The notes below the pieces were generated by a model that was not told the origin of the DNA, made no database searches, and saw nothing but the letters and a program-made list of their open reading frames with translations. Source: JAUWMI01 sp964454265 (GTDB lineage: Bacteria > Sumerlaeota > Sumerlaeia > MWCT01 > JAUWMI01). From it: 64,000 bases of DNA. Every line of letters starts with the position of its first letter. Positions within the stretch are counted from its first letter, which is position 1. The stretch lies in NCBI GenBank assembly GCA_964454265.1, contig CAYVXD010000005.1, positions 1 through 64,000 of the forward strand, read 5' to 3'. A program made the position numbers and the translations under genes. Shown here piece by piece: positions 52,781 through 60,869 of this stretch.

Positions 52781-52835
52781 TCTATCACAGTGGCACAGGC
52801 ATCTTGCCTGTGAGGTAGGAGAAGATATAAATGGT
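52781..52835. repeat. 55-bp palindrome-bearing repeat, copy 2 (abuts gap)
   Basis: Identical to 52680-52734. The bases that follow copy 1 (52735-52773) reappear after the gap at 52936-52974, so the unit of 94 bp is repeated with the gap in the middle of the second copy. Confidence 0.75.
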
Positions 52836-52935
52836 NNNNNNNNNNNNNNNNNNNNNNNNNNNNNNNNNNNNNNNNNNNNNNNNNNNNNNNNNNNNNNNNN
52901 NNNNNNNNNNNNNNNNNNNNNNNNNNNNNNNNNNN
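52836..52935. other. Assembly gap (100 N)
   Basis: Exactly 100 N, placed inside a duplicated 94-bp unit, which suggests that the true sequence is a single uninterrupted copy. Confidence 0.9.
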
Positions 52936-52943
52936 GAGTTTAG

Positions 52944-55922
52944 TCACAGTATGTCAGCAAGCCCAAATTCTTTTGCCTTCGCTCGAATCTGTGCATTGGT
53001 ACGGTCTAAGATATAGGCCTGGAGGTATGCGGCCTGAGCCTTGGCCCGCTCCTGACGTGCCTCGTAGCAGTGCCCCAGATAGAGATATATGCGTGCCTGC
53101 ATGGGATCCAGACGGCTGGCCTGTTCAAAAGCGTCCGCCGCTGTGTCCAGCCGATTCGCCTGATACAAGGCAACGCCCAGTCCGAAATACGCGTCCGTTA
53201 GCTCCGGGAGCAGACCCAAACTTTTTTCATAATATCCAATCGCTTCAGGATAGTTCCCCAGAAGGAGCATTTTGTCGCCCAGGGTCAGGTAGAAGCTGGC
53301 GTGGGATATTTCATGTGCCGAGGCCGTTGCGACGAGCTGCGTGCTCAGCGTGGGCTCGAGCATGATTTTGCGAAAAAGCGTGTTAAACTCAGGAACTTTC
53401 AGAGCCTGGGGCCATGCAGTCATGATCAGATCCAGTGCCCGATTGAGTTCCCCTTTCTCTGTGAAAAATTCCGCCGCATAAACGTAGCTGTATGGCTCGT
53501 CAGAATGCGTGGCTACCAACTGCTCGACTACAGTTTGGGCTGAAGTTTCGTCACCCGCCTGTCGCACCTTGCGAAACGCAATTTGCAATAATTTCCGCTG
53601 GACAGTTCGTTCAAATCCCGCCAGATTCTTGAGAGGCGACAGGATGTTCTGTGCATCGTCGAGCTTGCCAAGATGCATGTAGTGATCTGCCAGTGTCGCA
53701 GCGGCCTGAAAGTATTCCGGCCGCCAGTGCTCTCCCTCATCCCCGTATCGGTCAGCCACGCGGGTGAGCAAGGCGAGTCGTGAGTCTAGGATGTGCTCAA
53801 TGTGGTAATTATAGCGCTCGGCGAGCTGTGGATTGTTCTGTTGTACTGCATAATCTCGTACCATGTTCAGCGCCATGAGATTGGTTGGATCGAATCGCAG
53901 CACCGCCTGCGCACACGCTGTGCCAGAGCCTGGCCCCTCCTCTTTTTCAACCAGCCGATGCCGCAAGAAAGAGTATTCAGGACTTAGAATATGGCTTTTC
54001 TGCAGTCGTTGCTTTGCCTCATCATACATGTTCGCCCACAGGTAAAGGTAGATCATGTTGCCGGAGATCGCTGGATGCGTGTAGTATTTTCCGCGTGCCA
54101 TCCGCAATGCCTCCATTTTGATCCCTGGTGGCAAAAGCCCTTCCAGCAATACTGCCCCGATGATAAGCTTTTCTTCCGAGAGAATGGCGTGCGAGAGAAT
54201 AGCGTGGGAAACGGCAGGCAAATTCTGCTCCTTGGCTAGCAGACTCAGTTCATATTTGACCAAGATGTTTTGCGGATCCAGCACCTGAGCACGCTCGAGC
54301 GATTTCTGCGCTCTGGCACTATTTCCCTCTTTCTTTGCTTCCAGTGCGTCGCGGAGATATTGTCCGGCCGGGTATGTGTGGGGATTCTGTATCAGGAAAA
54401 ACATATTCAGGCAAAGAATTCCACCAATCGCCATAGCCGGGAGAATTGGCTTGCTGAGAAACACCAGCCGCCAGGATGGGATACGTGCCGCAAACATCAC
54501 TCCCAGTATTCCAACAAGGCCCAGTCCTACCATTCCAAGCGCCGATAGAATATGCCGACCCTGCTGGAGGTACTGGATCATGATTGAGTCGCCCCAGATC
54601 GTCAGCGGATGCAGTACGCTATGGCGAAGAAGAAGCCACCATTCATAGCTATAATGCCCAAAGAAGTAGTACTTCATGATTCCACGGGAGAAGAGGATAG
54701 CGAGGAAAACGTTGAGGATAGAAAACAGGGCGAGTACGGACACGACCCTCCAGATCTTAAGTTTGCGTTGAAGCCAGCTGAGCGCACCAGCGCTGCCAAG
54801 TGTGAGTACAGGAATCAGCGCGCAGAAACGGCGTGCACCGAACGAAGTACCGGCGAACCAGTCACTCACCGCCGCATTGATGTACGTCATGGCGAGAACC
54901 GCAGCGATCAACCCGATCCCCAGGCGCGCTTGGCGTTTTAAGAAATACGCTAGCCCAAGGATACTGAGAAGCAAAAAGGGCGAGCTGGAAAAGAAACCGT
55001 TCCAGCCTGAAAAGAGAATTTTCAAAAACTGCGGACGTGTCCAGCGCAGAAACTCTTCGCCCTGCGGAATAATTAGAATCCGTCCGTAAATCACATACCA
55101 GATGACCATCTGGAGTGAGAGAACGAGGAAGAATCCAAAAAGAAAGCAACCCAGCTTGCGAAGTTCGTAGGCGAGAAACACAGAACGACGTCGTTTCAGG
55201 TGGGAAATGAGTCGCGGCAGAATGTGCGCAGCCGGGATAACCAGAAACACTGCGCATTGCCAGCGCGTCAGCACCATCAGCGCCCCAGCCAGGCCGTAGT
55301 AAAAGACATTCAGGTAGTATGGACTTCGTCTGCCACGCAGCGTAAGATACAGAAAAAGTGCTACGGAAAAGTAAGAATAGACGTGCGACATCGCCCCTTC
55401 CTTCAGAGCATAGTACAGCACAGGCGATGAAGCGAACGTTGTAATCGCTGCCGCACATGAAACAAATGGCGAGAACCAGCGTCTGCACGTCCGATAAAGA
55501 ATCAAAACGCCCGCATACCCATACCAGACCCCTGCCAGGGAGATAGCCACACAGAAGAGAAATGCGTAGCGATCAACCGGGCCAGCCAGTCCCAGGATCT
55601 CTGCCAGGTGGGCAACCACGAATGCGACGAGCATAAATGGGGCAACGAGTAACGCAATACCCGGAGCATACACATTCTGCGTGTAGCCGTTTTGAGTCAG
55701 CAGCGTTGCCATGCCAACCGAGTATTGAACTTGATTGTTCGAGGCGAGCAGATCGTTTGCGAATCTCAGATCACCATCAAAGAGAGGCGATGAGAGGTAG
55801 GCGTAGTAGAAACAAGGATCGCCTCCCGTACCCATCCAGGGAGTGAATAGGAAAAGGAAGAGGAGAAAGTAAAGAATGGTGAGAATCCAGATGGCTTGGC
55901 GATCGTGACATGTAGCTGCCAT
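52944..55922 (-). CDS. GT-C-like membrane protein fused to a TPR array
   Basis: 992 residues. The first 500 or so contain about 12 membrane helices, with the acidic GTGGDPCFYYAYLSSPLFDGDLRF segment after the first helix, a GT-C-like placement. The rest (about 520-992) is soluble and alpha-helical, with tetratricopeptide repeats clearest near the C-terminus (EAIGYYEKSLGLLPELTDAYFGLGVALYQ). A hexapeptide tandem duplication, SHAILSHAILS, is visible near residue 580. The TPR part may bind acceptor proteins. Mapped to a glycosyltransferase role by topology only. The 3' end lies just past the N-gap. Confidence 0.7.
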   Translation of the reverse strand: MAATCHDRQAIWILTILYFLLFLFLFTPWMGTGGDPCFYYAYLSSPLFDGDLRFANDLLASNNQVQYSVGMATLLTQNGYTQNVYAPGIALLVAPFMLVAFVVAHLAEILGLAGPVDRYAFLFCVAISLAGVWYGYAGVLILYRTCRRWFSPFVSCAAAITTFASSPVLYYALKEGAMSHVYSYFSVALFLYLTLRGRRSPYYLNVFYYGLAGALMVLTRWQCAVFLVIPAAHILPRLISHLKRRRSVFLAYELRKLGCFLFGFFLVLSLQMVIWYVIYGRILIIPQGEEFLRWTRPQFLKILFSGWNGFFSSSPFLLLSILGLAYFLKRQARLGIGLIAAVLAMTYINAAVSDWFAGTSFGARRFCALIPVLTLGSAGALSWLQRKLKIWRVVSVLALFSILNVFLAILFSRGIMKYYFFGHYSYEWWLLLRHSVLHPLTIWGDSIMIQYLQQGRHILSALGMVGLGLVGILGVMFAARIPSWRLVFLSKPILPAMAIGGILCLNMFFLIQNPHTYPAGQYLRDALEAKKEGNSARAQKSLERAQVLDPQNILVKYELSLLAKEQNLPAVSHAILSHAILSEEKLIIGAVLLEGLLPPGIKMEALRMARGKYYTHPAISGNMIYLYLWANMYDEAKQRLQKSHILSPEYSFLRHRLVEKEEGPGSGTACAQAVLRFDPTNLMALNMVRDYAVQQNNPQLAERYNYHIEHILDSRLALLTRVADRYGDEGEHWRPEYFQAAATLADHYMHLGKLDDAQNILSPLKNLAGFERTVQRKLLQIAFRKVRQAGDETSAQTVVEQLVATHSDEPYSYVYAAEFFTEKGELNRALDLIMTAWPQALKVPEFNTLFRKIMLEPTLSTQLVATASAHEISHASFYLTLGDKMLLLGNYPEAIGYYEKSLGLLPELTDAYFGLGVALYQANRLDTAADAFEQASRLDPMQARIYLYLGHCYEARQERAKAQAAYLQAYILDRTNAQIRAKAKEFGLADIL

Positions 55923-55957
55923 TCTCTTAGAAAGGTCTCGAAGTTTCTTGATCTATT

Positions 55958-55985
55958 GTAGGGGCAGTTCATGAACTGCCTCTAC
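55958..55985. repeat. Dispersed palindromic repeat, copy B
   Basis: A 28-base palindrome GTAGGGGCAGTTC-AT-GAACTGCCTCTAC with one mismatch, 36 bp upstream of the GT-C/TPR start, similar to the copy at 45316. Confidence 0.7.
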
Positions 55986-56046
55986 CTATTCATCATAAAT
56001 AGACTCGAAATACTAACGGCGCGTTGGCACCCGTCGTGCCTGAACG

Positions 56047-57576
56047 TCAGCCTTCAATCCTGGCCACTTGCGCAAAGCTGCTCTTCAGTTGCTTATACAA
56101 GGAGCAGTATACGCGATAATAGCGGTCGTAGAGAGGCACGTGTGCGGTAATTGGGCTTATCCTGTCAGTGACGCGAATAATGCATCCGGCAGCCTCTTTG
56201 AAGGTGCGAAACACACCAGTCCCGACGCCGGCGATAATTGCCGCACCAAACGCTGGCCCCTCGTCCACGTTAATTGTCACAACTTCGTGATTGAAGATGT
56301 CCGCTTGAATCTGGCGCCACAGCCGGCTTTTCGCTCCCCCACCTGTTAGCCGAATCTCGCGGATCGGCACCCGCATTGCGCGGATGATTTCCAGCGAATC
56401 GCGGAACCCATAGACAACACCCTCAAGCACTGCACGGATAACGTGCGCACGCGTGTGATGTGTGGTCACACCAAACAGCACCCCTCGTGCGTTTGCATCC
56501 AAATGTGGTGTTCGTTCGCCTTGAAGATATGGCAGCCATATAAGCCCCCTGCTTCCTGCGGGAACTCGTTCGGCTTCTTTGCTTAAATAATCGTAGGCAT
56601 CTCCGCCAGTGTAATCGGCCATCGCCTTTTCCACAGCGCCAAAGTGATCGCGATACCATTTCAACGATAGCCCGGCAGCCTGCATCACTCCCATGAGATA
56701 CCAGAGCATGGGAACGGAGTGATTAAACGTATGCACGCGGCCCAAACGATCGCGCCGCACATTCTTTGTCGGCGCAATTACGGTGCCCGATGTCCCGATG
56801 CTCACTGCCACCAATCCCTCTTCAATGATACCGTTGCCCACGGCTGCACAGGTGTTATCTGCGCCCCCATACACAATGGGTAATCCGCTGGGAAGTCCGG
56901 TAGATCTTGCTGCCGAGGATGTCAGTTTGCCAGCAATCTCAATGGATTCGTGTACATTGGGGAGGAAATCGAGGGGAATGTCTAGCTTCTTGAGCAGTGC
57001 CATTGACCACGTACGTTTCGTGACATCAAGCATTAATGTTCCCGCAGCATCCGAGACCTCCATTCCCATGGCGCCAGTCAGCCGATAGCGTACGTAATCC
57101 TTGGGCAGCAGAATTTTCGCAATCCTTTTATAATTTGCCGGTTCATGCTCGCGGACCCATTGAAGTTTAGGCAAGGTAAACCCCTCAAGCGCAGGATTGC
57201 AGGTCAAGCGGATGAGCTGCGTTGGGCCAACGATGCGTGTGATGGACTGGCATTGCGCCGTAGTCCGCTGATCGCACCAGAGGATAGCAGGCCGAATCAC
57301 GCGCGCCCCCTTGTCGAGACAAACCAGACCGTGCATTTGGCCAGATAGGCTCAGCCCTTTCAGCGCTTTCAGGGAGATGCGCGCCTTTGCTGTCAGGTTT
57401 TGAAGCGTACGCACAGTCGCATTCCACCAGTCTTCGGGATGCTGCTCAGCCCAACCGGGGCGAGGAAGCGAGAGAGGAAATTCCTGGAAATCAGTTGCAA
57501 TGATTTTTCCATTCTCATTAATAAGAACACCTTTCACGCCGGTCGTTCCCACGTCCAGCCCAATCAGGTATCCCAT
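56047..57576 (-). CDS. xylB: Xylulokinase (FGGY carbohydrate kinase family)
   Basis: 509 residues from the ATG at 57576, which has AGGAGG eight bases upstream; the frame extends to 57999, but the extra N-terminus is spurious. It phosphorylates D-xylulose to xylulose-5-phosphate. YLIGLDVGTTGVKGVLI is the phosphate-1 site, LSGQMHGLVCLD the xylulokinase-type substrate motif, ILWCDQRT, YGGADNTCAAVGNG and RLTGGGAKSRLWRQI complete the ATPase fold. It is 26 bp downstream of the MATE gene, same strand. Fuculo- or other ketose kinases of the same family are not excluded, which would fit with the aldolase at 4456. Confidence 0.88.
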   Translation of the reverse strand: MGYLIGLDVGTTGVKGVLINENGKIIATDFQEFPLSLPRPGWAEQHPEDWWNATVRTLQNLTAKARISLKALKGLSLSGQMHGLVCLDKGARVIRPAILWCDQRTTAQCQSITRIVGPTQLIRLTCNPALEGFTLPKLQWVREHEPANYKRIAKILLPKDYVRYRLTGAMGMEVSDAAGTLMLDVTKRTWSMALLKKLDIPLDFLPNVHESIEIAGKLTSSAARSTGLPSGLPIVYGGADNTCAAVGNGIIEEGLVAVSIGTSGTVIAPTKNVRRDRLGRVHTFNHSVPMLWYLMGVMQAAGLSLKWYRDHFGAVEKAMADYTGGDAYDYLSKEAERVPAGSRGLIWLPYLQGERTPHLDANARGVLFGVTTHHTRAHVIRAVLEGVVYGFRDSLEIIRAMRVPIREIRLTGGGAKSRLWRQIQADIFNHEVVTINVDEGPAFGAAIIAGVGTGVFRTFKEAAGCIIRVTDRISPITAHVPLYDRYYRVYCSLYKQLKSSFAQVARIEG

Positions 57577-57602
57577 CTGTGTAGCCTCCTGTGCGCCTCT
57601 AC

Positions 57603-58943
57603 TCAGATTTTTACGTGTTTCCAATCCCCACGTCGGAATTTTACCAGCATGACCAACGCAAATAAGACAATATAGATAAGCAGGGCAAGCCAGGTGCCTA
57701 GCACGTTCAACTTCAACAGCACGCCTAGAACGTAAGCAGATGGCAGAAAGATAAGCCAGTTGATTACAACTTCCACTAGCATGACGAAGCGAGTGAGTCC
57801 AGCACTTTGTAGGGCCCTTGAGAGGATGATGCCGCATGCGTCGAATATCTGCACCGCGCCCACGATTTTCAGCACCAGCGCACCAGAGCGTATGACGGCG
57901 GGATCCGAAATGTAGGCCTGCATAATAAGGTGACCAAAAAGAATATATACTATGCCCAGGGTTCCCATGCAAATGCACCCAAGTACGAGTGAGGCCCACG
58001 TTGCCTGCTCAGCCTGACGAGGTTCACCAGCGCCCATGCGCTGACCCAGCAGCGTTGCAGCAGCCACACCAAATCCTATGGCTGGCATGAAGCTAAACAT
58101 TAGTATTTCCAGAACAATGTTGCTCGTTGCTAACGCCTCCACTCCTATCGCCTCGTTAATGTAGAGAAAGATGAGAAATCCAAGATGAACAAGAAATCCC
58201 TGAATTGCCATCGGCGCTGATAGCTTGACCAATGCCTTTATGATTCCAATCTCCACGTTCCCTTTGCGAAAGATCTTATACTGTCGGGAATAGTGTGCGG
58301 CGAGCGTATAAGTGATGATGAGCAGAGCCATAAGAATTACTGCCAGACTGGAGCCGAGCGCCGCACCAGCCACACCCATGCGCGGTGCACCGAATTTCCC
58401 AAAGATTAGCATATAGTTGAACAGAACGTTCGCCGCGTTGGCGATCACCATGCATACCATAGGCACTTTGGGTTTGCCGATACCGTAGTAAAAACCGTTG
58501 AGACCAAAGACCAGCATGGAAAATGGAAGCCCAATCAGGCGGTAGTGTAAGTAGGTGATTCCGAGGGTACGCACCGTTGCATTCTGTGGGCTTATCAGTC
58601 GGGGTGTGAAGTTGTACATTAGGACAAAAAAGGTGATGCCCAGAATCGCGCCCAATGCTATCGCGTTGCCGCACGTCTGGCCGCACTGCTCAAATTGCTT
58701 CTCGCCGAAGCGGCGGGCAACGATCGCCTGCGTTCCCGTTTCCAGCGCCTTGAACGTCAGATACACGACAAAAAACACCCAGCTCGCCAGCCCTGCTGCA
58801 GCAACGGCTTCTTTGCCCAGCCGGCCCACCATGATAATATCTACATTCGCCATGATTGTAACGGACAACATCGAAAAAATCACGGGATAGGCCAGCTGCA
58901 GGGCTTCTCGGTATAGCTTCTTATCTCTGGGCCACTTGATCAT
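57603..58943 (-). CDS. MATE family efflux transporter
   Basis: 446 residues, about 12 membrane helices in two halves of six. AAGGGATG precedes the ATG. The conserved N-terminal VNVDIIMVGRLGKEAVAAAGLAS motif (MANVDIIMVGRLG here) and the repeat EALATSNIVLEILMFSFMPAIGFGVAAATLLGQRMGAGEP identify MatE/NorM-type Na+- or H+-coupled drug and metabolite exporters. It precedes xylB by 26 bp, a close operon; the substrate is unknown. Confidence 0.92.
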   Translation of the reverse strand: MIKWPRDKKLYREALQLAYPVIFSMLSVTIMANVDIIMVGRLGKEAVAAAGLASWVFFVVYLTFKALETGTQAIVARRFGEKQFEQCGQTCGNAIALGAILGITFFVLMYNFTPRLISPQNATVRTLGITYLHYRLIGLPFSMLVFGLNGFYYGIGKPKVPMVCMVIANAANVLFNYMLIFGKFGAPRMGVAGAALGSSLAVILMALLIITYTLAAHYSRQYKIFRKGNVEIGIIKALVKLSAPMAIQGFLVHLGFLIFLYINEAIGVEALATSNIVLEILMFSFMPAIGFGVAAATLLGQRMGAGEPRQAEQATWASLVLGCICMGTLGIVYILFGHLIMQAYISDPAVIRSGALVLKIVGAVQIFDACGIILSRALQSAGLTRFVMLVEVVINWLIFLPSAYVLGVLLKLNVLGTWLALLIYIVLFALVMLVKFRRGDWKHVKI

Positions 58944-59060
58944 AGCATCCCTTTGTGGCGTAATAGGGTTTGGGCGATTGATGGCTCCGCGTGTGGAAGC
59001 ATTCGATGCTCACAAAAAATCCAGGGAGCCAACTTGACGGGCCTGAAGAGCGGCAGCAGG

Positions 59061-60548
59061 CTAGCGATGCTGGATAATGCCTTCGTCGGCAAAGCTATAG
59101 TAGCGCTTTGCTCCGATTATGATATGATCAATCAGGCGAATCCCAATAAGATCCCCCACCTCTTTGAGCCGGTGGGTGATCGCAATATCGTCTTGGCTGG
59201 GTTTGGGATCACCGCTCGGATGATTATGTACAAAAACAACGGCAGCCGCCGACTCTTTAATTGCTTCCTTGAAGACCTCGCGCGGATGCACCAGGCTGCT
59301 GGAGAGATTACCTTTCGAGATCATGATTTCCTTGATGACCTGGTTTTTTGTGTTCATGAGTAGCATAAAGAATGTCTCTTGCCTGATGTTGACGAATTGC
59401 AGACGATAGCTTTTGTAGATATCCATGCTACAAGTGATTTTCTGATCAGAAGCAATAGGGCGATTAAGCAAACGTTTGCCCAGCTCAAGCGCCGCTTTAA
59501 TCTCAATGGCCTTGGCCTCACCTATTCCTTTGATGCTGCATATCTCAGCGAGCGACGTGTTGTCTAGTCCTTCAAGATCCTTGAACTTTTGCAGCAGACG
59601 CCTTCCCAGATCAATGGCCGAGGTCTCCCCTGTGCCGGCCCGGAGAATGATTGACAAGAGTTCCGCATTGCTCAGCTTCAGTGGCCCGAATTTTTTATAT
59701 TTTTCTCGCGGCCGATCATCCTCTGCCCACTCCTTAATCGGTACACGTGGCACTCTGGCCGGCGCTGCCTGATAGCGATGGTACGCACAGTAAGCCGCCG
59801 CAACGCAGCGATGGCAGCGCGGCTTGCGAATGCAGATCGCAAGGCCAGGCACTTCGCTTCGTTCTGCTCCACTATACAACCCGAGCATACGATTCATACT
59901 GAGCAGCGATTCTCCGGTGAGCTGTGCCACCTTCTCGCACACACGGAAAAACTCCTGGCAGCACGCCGCGGATTTTCCTTTGCTCGGAATCCATCCCAGA
60001 CGATACAGGAACTGCTGGCGGGCATGGTCGGGAACCACCACAGGATAGTTGATCGCCTGGAGGAACTTGTACACCCGCAACCCATGCAAAAGAGAAAACT
60101 GCTCACCCAGAAATGCCACGGCTGCTCCCAGTGTTGCACAACTGCGCAGCTGTGCCCCGAAGCTGTTATCTACAGACCCGGATGTCTGAGCAAAACTATC
60201 GAATCTCTCAAACTCACGCTTCAGCGCTTCCCGCTTCGGCATTGGAAGCGATTGATAAAGCGCTTCCACGTGCTCACTGACTACCGATTCGTCGAGGACA
60301 TCCGGTGGGCTGCCAGATGGCTCCTCAATGGAAGAGAAGAGCTTGCGCAGTTTGCGCTTTCCCGACGATGTCTGATCGTTAATATTTAGGACTATTGCGA
60401 GAAGCTGCGTCTTGTAAAACGAAAGCGCTCGATCTTCGAAACTTGTTTCCTTCAGCCGGATCAGCTCTGGCTCCAATAAAGGTGCTTGCTGAAGCAGGTA
60501 TTCCTTGACCTTTTCGATCACGTCTATGGCCTGAATTTCGTCAAGCAT
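59061..60548 (-). CDS. radC: Endonuclease III-like domain fused to RadC (JAMM) domain
   Basis: 495 residues; typical RadC proteins have about 225. Residues 271-495 are RadC: N-terminal helix-hairpin-helix domain (LSNAELLSIILRAGTGE, LAEICSIKGIGEAKAIEIKAALELG) and a JAMM metalloprotease-like domain with His441, His443 and Asp454 (HNHPSGDPKPSQDD). Residues 1-270 resemble DNA glycosylases of the Nth/MutY family: an [4Fe-4S] loop Cys239-x5-Cys245-x2-Cys248-x5-Cys254, reading IRKPRCHRC as in E. coli Nth (TCIARKPRCGSC but one residue shorter), and VVVPDHARQQFLYRLG with Asp174 in the place of the Nth catalytic Asp. I do not see the LPGVGxKTA helix-hairpin-helix with catalytic Lys. Base-excision activity is therefore uncertain. 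A novel fusion. Confidence 0.85.
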   Translation of the reverse strand: MLDEIQAIDVIEKVKEYLLQQAPLLEPELIRLKETSFEDRALSFYKTQLLAIVLNINDQTSSGKRKLRKLFSSIEEPSGSPPDVLDESVVSEHVEALYQSLPMPKREALKREFERFDSFAQTSGSVDNSFGAQLRSCATLGAAVAFLGEQFSLLHGLRVYKFLQAINYPVVVPDHARQQFLYRLGWIPSKGKSAACCQEFFRVCEKVAQLTGESLLSMNRMLGLYSGAERSEVPGLAICIRKPRCHRCVAAAYCAYHRYQAAPARVPRVPIKEWAEDDRPREKYKKFGPLKLSNAELLSIILRAGTGETSAIDLGRRLLQKFKDLEGLDNTSLAEICSIKGIGEAKAIEIKAALELGKRLLNRPIASDQKITCSMDIYKSYRLQFVNIRQETFFMLLMNTKNQVIKEIMISKGNLSSSLVHPREVFKEAIKESAAAVVFVHNHPSGDPKPSQDDIAITHRLKEVGDLIGIRLIDHIIIGAKRYYSFADEGIIQHR

Positions 60549-60869
60549 TCCTGCTCATCCTCACAGGAGAAGCTAATCGAGACCCTTAATGATAGCACGC
60601 AGCGACCCAGGGATTAAAGGGTTTTCCTGCTACTAATTCAAGCTTTTTTCGCTCTCCCGGGAGACCTTTTAGCAAAGCCATGCCTTATGGTGCACAATGC
60701 ACAATATTGGCCAAAATGCCGCGCGACTTCCCTCATATCTCTTGACAAGCAGCCCTCTGTTCTCAATATTGCTTTTGCCTTTCTTCGGGCTACTGGCCTA
60801 AGTTTCATAGGCCATTTCCGGTCTAAGCGATTTCCTTCAATCTTGCTGCAACGGAGAAAGTAGCGTCAT
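60549..60869. other. Divergent intergenic region
   Basis: 321 bp between the RadC fusion gene (minus) and the permease gene (plus). It contains the promoter at 60742-60770 and CTCTCCCGGGAGA (near 60650), a short palindrome. Confidence 0.55.
60742..60770 (+). promoter_or_regulatory. Sigma-70-like promoter of the permease-panC unit
   Basis: TTGACA at 60742-60747, 17-bp spacer and AATATT at 60765-60770 (four of six). The permease ATG is at 60870. Confidence 0.45.

Larger units (their letters stand above)
52546..52943. other. Intergenic region with duplicated sequence and scaffold gap
   Basis: 398 bp between the PBP4 gene and the 3' end of the GT-C/TPR gene. It holds duplicated palindrome-bearing sequence (52680-52773 and 52781-52835), a fragment of the TPR gene's 3' end (52735-52773) and the 100-N gap. 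Probably an assembly artefact at a repeat. Confidence 0.65.

Noticed and set aside
57577..57999. N-terminal extension of the xylulokinase frame by 141 codons
   Set aside because: A perfect AGGAGG and the family's N-terminus place the start at 57576; the extension overlaps the MATE gene on the same strand.
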